Source: Falciphora oryzae (lineage: Eukaryota; Ascomycota; Sordariomycetes; Magnaporthales; Magnaporthaceae). From it: a DNA stretch of 64,000 bases. The DNA is taken from NCBI GenBank assembly GCA_000733355.1, contig JNVV01000029.1:197768-261767 (forward strand), given 5' to 3'. Position numbers and translations under genes: made by a program. The notes under the pieces were generated by a model, which saw only the letters and a program-made list of their open reading frames with translations, did not search any database and was not told the origin of the DNA. Below, piece by piece: positions 23,533-34,152 of the stretch; within the stretch, counting starts at the first letter, position 1, and each line of letters opens with the position of its first letter.

Positions 23533-24767
23533 GGGAAGAAGAAGACGTGTGAGGACTACTTCGCTTCCTGGGGCAACTCGGGAGTGTTACGACGAGATTA
23601 TTCTACGGTCAATGAAATATAAATCTAGGCGAGTCCGGCACCTGGTGGTATCCGCTGGGTAGCATCGGACATGGGATATAACCATGGCGTGGGAGAGTAG
23701 ATAAGGCTAGGGGGTGTACGAACTGTGCTTCTATAGCCAATTCTTAATCGAAAGTGAAATTATTCGTTAAATCATGTCGGCTGTTTGAAATGCATGCATG
23801 TCGAGCCGGTGCAGCGTAGTGGTGGCATTGCCAAGTTTTGCAGCTACGGCGGTCGCGTGCCATGCAACCCCTTTGGGTTGGCCTCGAAACGGAGTCCGTG
23901 ATCGGAGTTCATTCAAAGCTAAACCGCGCACAACTGGAGCAAGGGGACGTCCCGACGTAGATACTGGGACTCTGGAAGTGGCATATACGACATCCTTTCC
24001 ACCATATGTATAGAAAGAGGGTGAACAAAGGCCGGTGCCAAGGTCGGGAATATTCTCGGAAGCAGTGTCGGAAGTCGGAGGAGGCCGGAGTCGGTGTTGG
24101 AGGAGGGAACCGGTGGACAACGTGGGTGGCACGAAGAGATCCCACCTCCCCACCCTCAAGGGGCGGCTGAGCCAAAAGCAACGGTTGGTGCACGGACCAC
24201 CAGAACTCGCCAATGAACCGGGTCGGACGGGGGGGAATTTTTGGCGGAGCTTGCAGCTCTGAGGCTTGGATTTTGATGTCGGACCTTACGTCGCCTCCAA
24301 CAATTTGCGCCCCGAGCGACAACCTAACATCGCCGCTCTTTTCCAGCCCCCAAGAATCTGAGACGCTCAAGCAGACCCTGTATAATCCTACGACGCAGGG
24401 CAAAGGCGCGGCCAAGGATATTGCCATCGCACGCCACCACTAGTCCCCGCTGCTGATCGAACGAGTCGACGTTGAGCTGGCGGCGTATCGACCAGCGGCC
24501 GCCTTCCCTCTCTTTGGCGCATACGCAAACGAAACGACAAGGCGGCCGTAACTGCTCCCGCTTTCCCTTGGCATTAGTCCCCAAACGACGACGCTGCCGG
24601 CTCCCTTGAGACAAGGCCGCCGACACGTGCATCTATACCCCGCAATACCGCTTCAAGACGCGGACCGACGCACACCCCCCGCCGGGAGGAAATCGGGAGG
24701 TCTATAGAGGTGGAATCTCAGAAGGGAAACCAAGAGAGAGGAAAAAAAAAAAAAAAACACAGAGACA
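23533..24767. other. Intergenic, no gene supported
   Basis: ACL1 3' region followed by the promoter and leader of the mitochondrial ribosomal gene. A poly-A run at about 24748-24762 lies just before the next ATG. No other gene is seen. Confidence 0.45.
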
Positions 24768-25028
24768 ATGGCCTTCTTCGCGATTCGGCTCCACCGCAGC
24801 GCCATCGGGCTCCCGCAGCGGACGCGGGGCGTGCTGATGGCGCTGGGCCTACGGCGGCGCGGCTCGACCGTGTTCCACCCCGTCAGCGCGCAGGTGGCGG
24901 GCATGATCATGAAGGTGAAAGAGCTCGTCCAGGTCGAGGAGGTGGCGGCCGCCAAGACCAAGGCGCAGCTCAAGGCCGAGAGGACGCCGGACCCAGGGTA
25001 TGTTGTCGAGAGGGCCGTCCCGAGGTGA
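24768..25028 (+). CDS. MRPL33: Mitochondrial large-subunit ribosomal protein uL30m
   Basis: A component of the mitochondrial 54S ribosomal subunit. One exon of 86 residues, close to the size of yeast Mrpl33. The L30 fold is recognisable in [40 protein letters not shown] and [14 protein letters not shown], and the C-terminus [10 protein letters not shown] fits fungal homologues. A GTATGT string at 25000 could be read as a donor, but translation straight through gives the conserved tail, so I keep it unspliced. The start at 24768 directly precedes the conserved beta-strand. There is no long targeting peptide, as is common for this small protein. Confidence 0.9.
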   Translation: MAFFAIRLHRSAIGLPQRTRGVLMALGLRRRGSTVFHPVSAQVAGMIMKVKELVQVEEVAAAKTKAQLKAERTPDPGYVVERAVPR

Positions 25029-26204
25029 TTTGGGGGTGGAGGGGGGATTTGCTCTTCTATTGAGAGGTGGCAGCATGGCGAGGACGACCCAAGAAAGTGC
25101 TGCCGTTGAGGGAATCGGAGGCGGCACTGGGAGGGGTTTCGAGAGCAAGCGGCAGCATTGGCTTAGATAAGCGCGGCAGCAGGGGTGAAGTTGCAGCGAT
25201 GCCCAAGTCCGCCGCTTCCTGGTTTCGGGCCAGCGTGCGTGGGATTTGGTGTGGCCGTCGAACTAAGCTGGCGTCGCCCTGAAGATGTTGCGTCCTACGA
25301 CGGGCACGTGCGAGAATCGCGGGGATGGTGATTAGTGGAAAGCATCAGGCAGAGACCGTGTATACCACCTTGTTGACTTGCCCGTGCCTTTGGCCGCATC
25401 TCCTGTACAACACTTGCACATAGATGCTTGGTATATATCCCACCACTCTTCAACGTGTTCATCTGTTGATATTTGAAACTGTGGAGGAATCACTCAAGGT
25501 GGGAAGTATTTTCGTGTTCACGAGCTCTTAAAAGCCCTGGGACGAGGAACGAAGACCCAAAAGTAAACTGAAGACTCTATCGACGGTACTAAATGCTGTT
25601 GCGTCTGTCTTCCCTAGTGATCAACCCTGCCGCCATGCGCCGTGCGTTTTTATGAGAGAGAGCGGAAAAGAAAATGCCAAAAGAGAGCAGGAAGGAGCAT
25701 ATGTGTGAGATAAGATATGGTGGATGATGAAAGTTTTGAGAAGGAGGAATAAGGAAACCAAGATTAGGAGTTGCCAGCCGAGTCCTCAACGATGCGCCTC
25801 TGCTAGACAGTCCCACGAGGGTAAAGGCGGATGCGAATCCCAGGATGGAAAAGGAGTCTTGGTCCAGATACCCAAACGGCTTGGAACGGCGGGAAGCAAG
25901 AGGTAGATCCTCGGGTGGTTGACTTGATAGATGTGTATGATGGGTGTCGCTAATGGCTCTGGAATGCCGGGTAGATAGTGTAGATAAGCGGGCGGGGGAA
26001 ATAGTCAGTAGGACAGTCATGATGACAAGTAGTCCTGGATTGCTCCTCGAATCTTGGTATCGCAGCCAAAATGGATGGAGGCGTCAAGCACCCCATAGCC
26101 TCTAAAGGGGCAGATCTCTGGCGAGACGTTTGTGGCACACGGTAGACCGAAGGCAGGTGTGAAAGAAAGTACGATGCCTAGTAGAACGGGCGAAGTCGGC
26201 ACAC
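25029..26204. other. Convergent 3' region, no gene supported
   Basis: Lies between the 3' ends of MRPL33 and EAF3. The - strand ORF at 25589-26020 has no recognisable feature and is probably chance. Confidence 0.45.
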
Positions 26205-28875
26205 CTAGCTGCTACGAGCCTTCTCGATATAGTCCTGACTGGGTGTTTCGTACTCGCTGACGAAGTACTTTGCGTAGTTCTTGGCGAGCCAGTTGGTGAA
26301 CTTGGTGATCTCCTCGCGGAGGCGGTTGACGGACTGCTGGTCCATGTTGGTCTGCGCGACGAGCTCGGGGAGGCTCACTGGAGGGCGTTAGTCGAGAAGA
26401 GAACAAGGGGGAGGAAAAGGTTGCAGAAGAATCCTTGGGTGTATGGAGAGAGGTGTGGCGAGGAACGAGGGGTCGACTTACCTAGCAGACGAAGCAGGTG
26501 CTCCGCGCCGTACGTGTCCGCGACACATTTGTGACCTCCCTCGGCAGGAGACTCCCACTGCTCCCGAATCTCGAGGTACTGCGTGCGCTCGAACCTGGCG
26601 CGCCGGGGTTGCACGTTAGACAATTGAACAAGATATTGAGGGGTAGCGGAAACAAGAACAGGAACGTACTTGTACAGCAGGATGCGACCAAGAGCCTTGT
26701 TGAAGTACTCGCGAAGGCCAGACATGGTCTCCTCGAGGAGGTCCTTCTCGGCCGAGTCGTCAGGGCGGTGCGGGAGCTCCCAGTCGACATAGTCCTTGAC
26801 GATCTTGTCGAAGGGGTGTGGGTGGGGAATGGGGACGAGCTGTTGGTTCTTGGTGATGTTCTCCCAGTCGTCGACCAGCATTGCCTTCAGGTGGTCGGGC
26901 ATGACCAGCTTGATGGATGGCCGGTTCTGGAATGTCTCCTCCTGTATGGTAGCCATTATGTCAGACTAGAACTTTGGACGGGGACGCGCGAGTATATAAG
27001 AAAATAAATGATGCACCAAGAAAGAAAAAAAAAAAAACACCGAAATAGAAAAACATGAGGTTAGAAAGCGACTCTGCGTGTCGCCCGTTCGGAGATAGGT
27101 ACCTCGCTGGAGAACCGCTCAAGGGGTTGGACTTGGATTTCTTTCTCCGGTATGGCTGCTGGGCTGTGGTGGTGGTCGTCTGCGTGGGGCGGGGGAGATG
27201 GGAGCTGCCCCCGAATCTGGAGCATTTCGGGCGCCAGCTTGAACTCGTCGGCCTCTGCAGGAGCAGGCAGGGCCTCGAGGGGGCCGAAGAGACGACGGTT
27301 GAGTTTCCTGATCCTCCTGAAAATGTGCCCGGGTCGTGGGACTCCTGCGATGGGCATATTGACGTGATGGGGCACATCCTCCCAGTAGACCTCGAGCCGG
27401 TCCGTGAGGTTGCCCGACTCCTTCTTTCCAGCCAGCTTGGGGTGGCGTCCCCTGCGCCGCTGGCGCCGAGGACTGCTGCAGAAGCGGGAGTCGTGGTCCC
27501 AAAGAAACCGGCCCTTGTCGACATATTTGTGGTCTGGCGGAGGGAGGTTCGAGAGGTGGTTCCGAGCAGTTGCATTCCTGGCGTACCGCGCCTCCTTGGC
27601 GATGAACTCTTCCTCCCACGTCCGTTTCGGAGGCATGGCTTCTTGGTGGCGGAAGGTTTGTGATGGATGGTTTTTGAAGGGTGCAAGAGGATTGATTTGT
27701 TGTTTTGGGCAAAAGAAGAACAAAGTCGGAGGTGCGGGATGCGCAAAAGTTGCAAGTTTGGATTTGTGGGAGTTGAAGAAGCTGAGGGAGTGGTCGGGGT
27801 GTAGGAGGAGGGAGGTCTTTGGGGAGTGAAAGGCACCGCCTGCTGGGGAGTCTGCCGGGGGGTGCGAGCTGTCGTCCCCTGAGATTCGGCATGGGTCGAA
27901 AGGCGTGCAAAGCCAACGCACAAACTTCCACTCAAAGGGGTGCAAATGCTGGCGAGAGGCAGCAGCAAAGATGGTACGGGATTCCCAGGGCCTATCTCCC
28001 ATTTGCACACGAACTGCGTGACGAGCAAAGCCTGCCATTGCGTCTCCGTTTGCCACTGACAAGATGGACAGATGGTGGAGGAATCTGGAGGTGTGAAGCG
28101 TTTTCCGCGGGCAGCTTTGTATTTGCTCCCTCACTTGCGCCTCACTCCGTCCTGACGCCCCTCTCACATTGCAGTCCAGATTCCCCAGCACCTGCCAGGC
28201 GCAAGGGTGGTGTTTGCAGAGAATTTTCCACGCGTTCGGCCTTTGTTCCTTGCACGACCAACGGCCAACGGAGAAAGCACAAAGAACAAAGGAAACAAAA
28301 GGCAAAAATAGGGCGGAAATCCACAAACAGCACCGCAAAAAAGACGCCCACCCGAAAGAAACACCAAACAAGCATCAGGAAACAGCGCCTTTTTGTGGCT
28401 CAAACTAAAAAAAACTCACCTGCTCAAGGTCGTAGTCACGCGCCCGCCTCGGCCCCCTGCCGCTCGACGTGGTGTGGGCGGCGGCGGTCCTCTCCTCGCT
28501 GCCGCGGACGGAGCTGAAGTCGGACCCCCCGTTGGCGGCGGCGGCCCCCGCGGCGCCGCGGGCCGCCCTCTTGGCCCCCGCCGAGGCGACGGCCTTGGAG
28601 CCCTTCTGCTGCGACTTCATCTGCTCGCGCAGCTGCGAGGCCAGCTCCTTGTTCTCGTCGTTGAACTTGCGCACGCGGTCCTGGGGCACCCAGTCGTCCC
28701 ACGTGTTCTTCCAGCCCTTGTAGTGGATCTTGTACTGCCAGCCGCCCGCGGAGCCCTCGCCGCCCTCGGCCGCCTGCACCTCGAGGATCCGCGCCTCGTA
28801 GAGCATGTCCATGTGGAAGCAGAAGACCCGCTCGTCCTCCTTGAAGGGCGGGCCCGTCTGCTTCTGCGGCGGCAT
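26205..28875 (-). CDS. EAF3: Chromatin protein Eaf3 (chromodomain + MRG domain)
   Basis: In yeast, a subunit of the NuA4 histone acetyltransferase and Rpd3S deacetylase complexes that reads methylated H3K36. Exons 28875-28420, 26941-26670, 26594-26482 and 26377-26205 sum to 1014 bases and give 337 residues. The chromodomain covers about residues 12-75 (YKIHYKGWKNTWDDWVPQDR). A basic linker follows, then the MRG domain from about residue 155 (PSIKLVMPDHLKAMLVDDWE, DTYGAEHLLRLL, TNMDQQSVNRLREEI). The first intron joins DYDLEQ to EETFQNRP, the junction expected from other fungi, with GTGAGT donor, CTGAC branch and CAG acceptor. It is 1478 bases long and contains another open frame. Exon 2 also has its own upstream in-frame ATG at 26956, so a shorter MRG-only product is possible. 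Confidence 0.92.
27061..27636 (-). CDS. Possible nested gene inside EAF3 intron 1, unknown product
   Basis: An uninterrupted 191-residue frame starting MPPKRTWEEEFIAKEARYAR and ending TRRVAF, on the same strand as EAF3 and wholly within its first intron. It is basic, with a R/K-rich centre ([13 protein letters not shown]), a charged RPGHIFRRIRKLNRR segment and a His/Pro-rich tail. The sequence just before the ATG is C/A-rich and resembles a fungal 5' leader, with CACCAAGAAGCC at the start. I recognise no domain. The frame stays open upstream to 28371, so the open length alone is weak evidence in this GC-rich DNA. It may be a real orphan gene, or a retained part of a longer EAF3 transcript. 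Confidence 0.5.
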   Translation of the reverse strand: MPPKRTWEEEFIAKEARYARNATARNHLSNLPPPDHKYVDKGRFLWDHDSRFCSSPRRQRRRGRHPKLAGKKESGNLTDRLEVYWEDVPHHVNMPIAGVPRPGHIFRRIRKLNRRLFGPLEALPAPAEADEFKLAPEMLQIRGQLPSPPPHADDHHHSPAAIPEKEIQVQPLERFSSEVPISERATRRVAF

Positions 28876-29439
28876 CTTGGCTGCTGTACTTTTTGTCCTG
28901 TTTGTGAGTGGGTGGGTTGTTGGCGTTGACAGGACAGATCAGAGAACGAGACGCGTTAGGTGGGCGGTCCACGTGTCAGATACCAGTTTCAAAACGGATG
29001 TTTGCGGCCCGCGTCAGGCAATCAAGGACGACGATGCGGTTTCTGGTGACAGGCAGGCAGATTTGGACCTGCGGGGTTATCTCTCGTCGAATGTCGGGCT
29101 CAAAAGCGTCCGTCGTCCGGGCAAATTGCGACGGGCGAGCGTCAATGAAGGGTGTCACGGGATCACGCTCGGATGGGATACCGCGGCCCACTCAACACGT
29201 CAAAATCCGACGCGCTTGCACGAGGGAGGCGTCGCAAACGCGTGCAGCGAATCACAACTCGTCCACTTACGACCCCTGCTCAACGTCCATGATCAGAAGG
29301 AACAATCGACTCACGCTGTGTGATTTACACTGATTGAGGGCTCATCGATACAGGCTTAGACAAATGGGAATACGAGCTCAAGATAAAATCCGAATCATAA
29401 ACGCACCATGAAATAATACACTATAAAACACCCCTCACA
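28876..29439. promoter_or_regulatory. Divergent promoter region of EAF3 and NKP2
   Basis: 564 bases between two start codons pointing away from each other. No confident regulatory motif is seen. Confidence 0.5.
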
Positions 29440-30073
29440 ATGGCGCCCACCGAATCAACAATCCTGAGCAACTACCTCCTCGTCCCCGCCCAGCTCCCCA
29501 CCATCGTCTCGCTCGACGAGTTCAGGTCCTTCTTCCCACCGAGCCAGCGCTCGTCGCCCCAAGTGCGCACTCTGTACCGGGACCTGCAGCGCCAGCGCAA
29601 CGGCATCGTCGACGACGTCGCCGACAACATCGACGCCGAGGCCGGCCAGCACGCCCGGGCCATCCGCCGCCAGGTCGCCCGCATAAAGCTGGGCATCGCG
29701 GCTGACGAGGTCGACCCTGAGGATGAGGTTGAAAAAGTGGTAGGAGTTTAACCTTGTATCTTCTCTTTGTGTGTGCGCACGATGTTGACAGCTCCCCCTC
29801 TATCAGCTGCTGGCCTCCGACTCCAATGGAAGAGCAGAGGCATCGCAGCACACCCTCAGCTCCGTCGTGACCGACATGGAAGCCGCCGCTACCGCTCTTG
29901 AGCGCCAGATCCAGGACCTCCAAGACGAAGAGGCCGAGCTACTCCAGTCTATCCAGCAGACGGTCGGTGACCTCAGCGACCTCCGCTACGGTCGCCTTGC
30001 CAACCCCAGGCTACCGGAGCAGGTCTTGGATGGCCTGCGGAACCTGCAAGCAATTTGCGAAAAGAAGCCTTGA
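29440..30073 (+). CDS. NKP2: Inner-kinetochore protein, Cnl2/Nkp2 family
   Basis: A subunit of the constitutive centromere-associated network, pairing with Nkp1 in yeast. Exon 1 is 29440-29739 and exon 2 29807-30073. The 67-base intron has a GTAGGA donor, a GTTGAC branch sequence and a CAG acceptor. The product has 188 residues. The N-terminus ESTILSNYLLVPAQLPTIVS followed by DEFRSFFP and SPQVRTLYRDLQRQR is the family signature. The C-terminal half is a predicted coiled coil (MEAAATALERQIQDLQDEEA). The donor could instead be three bases upstream (GTGGTA), which would drop one Val. It is divergent from EAF3 and convergent with the ER thioredoxin-like gene. Confidence 0.88.
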
Positions 30074-30418
30074 ACCAAAATAGCCCAAAACTCATCGTGC
30101 CATTCCGCCCTCAACATCAGAAATGTCCTCCTCGGGCAATAACCTATTACCAGTACTCAAGGGACCAAGAAACCAACCCATGGTGCCACATCCCGGACAA
30201 CAAGTCTAGCCGGCCTGCACGTGCCCCATCCCGCCTAGCCGGAGTTGCCTCCCCTTACTTTGATATCCAATAAGAAAAATGAGTCATCCAGCCGGCCGCG
30301 CAGAGAACCCCGTCCACACCAACCTGCACAGGTACACAGACCCAAGCCATATTCAAACCACACCCAGGACGTGCCACCAAGCGCCACAGGCCAAACACTC
30401 ACCACTCAGCGTCACAGA
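30074..30418. other. Short convergent 3' region
   Basis: Separates the 3' ends of NKP2 and the ER thioredoxin-like gene. No feature is seen. Confidence 0.5.
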
Positions 30419-31449
30419 TTACCTCGGGCCGGCGGCGTCTCCCGCAGGAGCACCTCGGCGAGCAGCCTGTGCTGCAGCGGGTGGTTGCATACGGCGGTTC
30501 CTGTCATGGAGAGCCAGTCAGCAAGGGGCCATCAAATGGCGGAGCCAACCATCCGTCGCAGGAATCCACCTGCCCAGGTCCAGGGAAGGAGGTTGCTACA
30601 ACTCACATCATGCTGCGGCTGATGAAGGACACGACCAGCATCACGGCCCAGTTGGGCACAACCGTGAAGAACCAGATGACGTAGGCGAACGGGACGCTCA
30701 GGCCAAGCTCGGCAAACTTGCCGTTGAAAGGATGGAACACGCTCTCGTTCACCTTCCAGCCCTCCTTGTTGCCCTTCACGTATCCCTCCTCGTAGAGGTC
30801 CATGATGGTCTGGGGAGTGGTGGTGTTGTGGGACAGGCGCTTGATGACGATCTCAACGGGGGCGGGGGCCGGCAGCATCTTGAAGGTCCAGATGGACGGC
30901 GCCGAGCACGACCACACGGTGCACAGCAGCGCGTTGTCTTCGCAGTTAAGGAAGCCAAGGTGCGGCGAGTTGGCAAGGGCGGCGATCTTGGGCGCAGTCT
31001 CGTTCCATGCAGCCTCGGCCTGTTCGCACCGGCCTAGACGACGAAACCAAGCGTGTCAGCGAATGTGTCTCTTGGCCCAGATAGTACGCAGCTAGGCGTG
31101 GATGAATCAAGGACTTCGGACGCTACGTACCCCAGCAGGTCTTGTTACGGCCAGTAACCATCACCCACCACTCCTCGGGCTCCAGCGCCTCGGGCTTGAC
31201 CGGCCCGTACAGCGTGTCCTTCCAGTTCTCCATTGTGAAGACCTCGATGGGCTTCGCGGGGACGGCGGCCTTGGGTGGGGCCTTGGTGTCTTCCGGCTGC
31301 ACCGTCTCGGCCGCCGGTGCGGAGCCCGGAATGGTAGCGCCGAATTGGCCGAGAAAGTTCTGGAACTTGGCCTTGTACTGGTCAAAGGCGCCCTCGGCCG
31401 AGACGCCGAGCACTGGGAGCGCCAGCGCGAGGGATGTGGAGAGGCGCAT
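30419..31449 (-). CDS. ER-type membrane protein with thioredoxin-like domain
   Basis: Three exons, 31449-31131, 31033-30607 and 30500-30419, sum to 828 bases and 275 residues. Introns of 97 and 106 bases have GTACGT and GTGAGT donors and GCTGAC branch sequences. The N-terminus MRLSTSLALALPVLGVSAEG is a signal peptide. The central region WWVMVTGRNKTCWGRCEQAE resembles a thioredoxin strand and active-site helix, but the cysteines are spaced C-x3-C, not C-x2-C. Later segments (LGFLNCEDN, LCTVWSCSAPSIW) fit the same fold. A hydrophobic segment (AYVIWFFTVVPNWAVMLVVS) spans the membrane near the C-terminus, leaving a short basic tail of about 30 residues. The last exon is inferred from splice signals. 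Without it the protein would end at SRSMM. Probably a fungal TMX-like ER protein; redox activity is not shown. Confidence 0.8.
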
Positions 31450-32188
31450 GGTGAATGGGCTGCTGCAGAAACAAAGATGGAACAAAGAATGGGGATCGTT
31501 GGACGGATGGATTGTCCGAGGTGAGGGGATTCGAACCGTGTGTTTAAAAGGCAAGCTGCGGATGATGTAAGGCAGCGTGAGGGGTTCGGGGTTCAGCTGC
31601 TAGCGGATAAGACTCTGCTGGGGGCACTGGTGCCTAGTAGATCCGGGGACCACGCGGTGCAACCACCTAGCCTGAACTTAGTGCGTGACAAAGGAATAAG
31701 GACAAGAACAATACGATCAACAGATTTCCAAGAAGAACGCGGTAGTTTGCGACACGAATCACCGCGCTCGTGATAGAAACTCCGGGAAATTAGACAGCTG
31801 TTGGAGAGCTGGTCCTGGTGTTTTATTGATCGCAATCCTGGATCTGGGGAAATGGACAGCACGACTCCAGACTCAACCATGCGATGGGGTTGTCCAGGGA
31901 GCCACGCTCAAATCGGCTAAGTTCCACGGGGTCTGGCCCACGGTTCCAGGGGATGGCACAGTGTCCCACCAGCCACAGACGCCACATTTGTGGCCATAGC
32001 TTCAAAAGCTGAAGTTGCGCGGTCCAATGCGACGGTCGGATTGGCCCGTTTAAAAGTGGATACCGCTGGCCTGGCGGGTGCGGCGAGTTGACGCGATGAG
32101 CGCTCGCGGTCCAAGAAACCGAGATGCCGTCGCTATTCCACTGTCGTTCACCCAGCCTAGATTCAAAACTCGAAGCGCTTTTGCTGTG
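31450..32188. promoter_or_regulatory. Divergent promoter region
   Basis: Lies between the start codons of the ER protein and the CENP-Q-like gene. No gene and no confident motif. Confidence 0.5.
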
Positions 32189-34152
32189 ATGGTGAGTAGT
32201 AAATCCTACCTCCTTTCCCCTGCCCTGTTGCTCTTTCTAATCCTCAACCCGCCTAGCCTCCAGCATCGCGAGCTCAGAAGCGCAACGGCGAGCCGCCAGA
32301 CGCGTCGCAAGATGTCGCCGACGCGTCGATTGCTCGAGCCAGGCGCGCGATGAAGCGCCAACCCGCCACTGCCCAGACTGCTGCCGCTAAAACAGAATCC
32401 GAAGACACATCGCGCTCTCGCAAACGCCGCCGCCCGGACGAAACAGCGGAGCCCGCCCCCAACGATGACGCGGGTGACGGTGCCCCTGAGGCGAGGAAGA
32501 GGGGTAGGCCGGCTCGCGCCGCGCCTGTTGGGGAGGAGGATGTTGCCCCTACCGCTGCTGCTGCGCCGAAGAGACGAGGCAGACCGTCGATGAAACCCGC
32601 CGCCGCTGCCGAACCCGAACCGAGCCCCGAGCCAGACCCTCCTCCGGCGCACGCGAACGAGACAGACGACAGGCCCCGGGCGGGGAAGCGACGGGGCAGG
32701 AAGAAGGCGTCAGCGGTGGCTGAAGAGGACGCAGAGGTCCCCCAAGAGGCTGGCAAAGCCGAGGCCCCCTCAAGGCGATCCAAGAGGCCGTCTCAGCCCT
32801 CGGGCGCCAATCCTTCTACCTCGAGAACAGAGAACCTCGCCGAGCCATCTTCCGCCAGCGCAGCAGGTGCCCCTAAGAGGAAGCGCGGCCGACCCTCTCT
32901 TGCCAGCTTATCCATACAAGAAACACAGAACCAGAGACCGCCATCCCCTGGACCACAACAAGGTCCAAAGAAGAAACGCGGGCGTCCATCCTTGATTGGA
33001 CAGCAGGCCAGGGAGTCGCCCAAAGTGGCAGGAGCAGAAAGGCCCTCAACAGGCGCAGATGCGGAGACTGCACCAGACGGGCAGCCCACGCGCAGGCGCA
33101 AGCGTGGATCAGAACCAGAGGCTGCAGGCAGCCAGAAGCAGGACCAACGAACGGCGGAGGCGGATGCCGAGCCAGAACCCGCACCCCGTCCCAGGAAAAA
33201 GCGACCATCAACGCAGGCCGAGGACGCAGCAGAAGAGGAGACCAGCGGGCACCCAGGGCCGACATTTGACTCCAAGTACCAGTACATCAAAGAGCGCATG
33301 CAGCTGGTGCCACGATCCAAGATCGCCGCCAAGTGGGGCCCGCTTGACGCGGCTTCCATTGACGCCGTGGGGGCCATATTACTGGATGCGCAGCGCCCCG
33401 TCCTGTACCATCTCCGCGATACCCAGAGACGCCAGGAGGCTGCCTCCTCGATCCTCTCGGCGGTGTGCGGCAGGATCCAGAGAAAACTGGGGAGGGGTCT
33501 GCCGTTCCCACCGCCTACGTTCGCCGCAGGAGGAGGGGCTAGCCGCGGCGCCTCCTCGTCAGGAGGCCAGCTCAGGTCCGGCCACGAGGTGGAGCTTGAT
33601 TACGAGCGGGCCGTGGACGCGGCACAGGCGCTTGAAGACCAGCTCAACCCTTCCCTCCATGCCGTGGAGCTGCTCAAGGCCGAGGTAGAGAAGGAGGAAC
33701 GACTGCTGGAGAAAGATTACAGGACTCTACGGAAGCTGGAGACGAACGCAAGAGACGAGGCGCGGGAATGGAAGAAGAACCTGAGGACATCCCACGTATT
33801 GGCGCCGGATGTTCAAGGCCGCGAGCCTCTTGCCACTGGCCTGTTCAATGACGATCGAGGCCTAATCTTGGCCGAGAGACAGGCAGGCAGCCTTTACAAG
33901 GTTGGTGTTGCATCACCTTCCCACCCTTCACACGTGTCGACAGTTGATATACTAACAGTCATGCAGGATCTGGAAGACGAGGAGCTTCTTAGACTCTCAC
34001 AACAGATGAGCAGCCACCTGGAGAGCATGAAGGGAAACCTGCAGCAGGTCGGGTCTCTTCTACCCGCCATCACAAAAAGCAAGGCAGCCCTCCACGAGGT
34101 GCTGCTGCGGCACTTGGATTCCGGCCAGTGTGATGCTGTTCTCCTTGGATGA
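32189..34152 (+). CDS. CENP-Q/Fta7-like inner-kinetochore protein with AT-hooks
   Basis: Equivalent to the COMA-complex subunit CENP-Q (Okp1 in budding yeast, Fta7 in fission yeast). Exon 1 is only the ATG (32189-32191). An intron of 65 bases (GTGAGT, CTAAT branch, TAG) leads to 32257. A second probable intron, 33901-33966, has a perfect TACTAAC branch. The product is 610 residues starting MPPASRAQKRNGEPPDASQD. Residues up to about 330 are disordered and basic, with four canonical AT-hook cores (RGRP, about residues 80-250). The CENP-Q domain follows: FDSKYQYIKERMQLVPRSKI, KWGPLD, RRQEAASSILSAVCGRIQRK and LGRGLPFPPP, then long coiled coils and a C-terminal SLYKDLEDEELLRLSQQM region. Intron 2 keeps the frame if unspliced, adding 22 residues. 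Confidence 0.85.

Noticed and set aside
25000..25028. GTATGT donor near the end of MRPL33
   Set aside because: Reading through gives the conserved [10 protein letters not shown] tail and a nearby stop, so no splice is needed.
27637..28371. 5' extension of the nested frame in the EAF3 intron (245 more codons)
   Set aside because: Open but without a domain, and includes leader-like sequence just before the ATG at 27636; I start the gene there.
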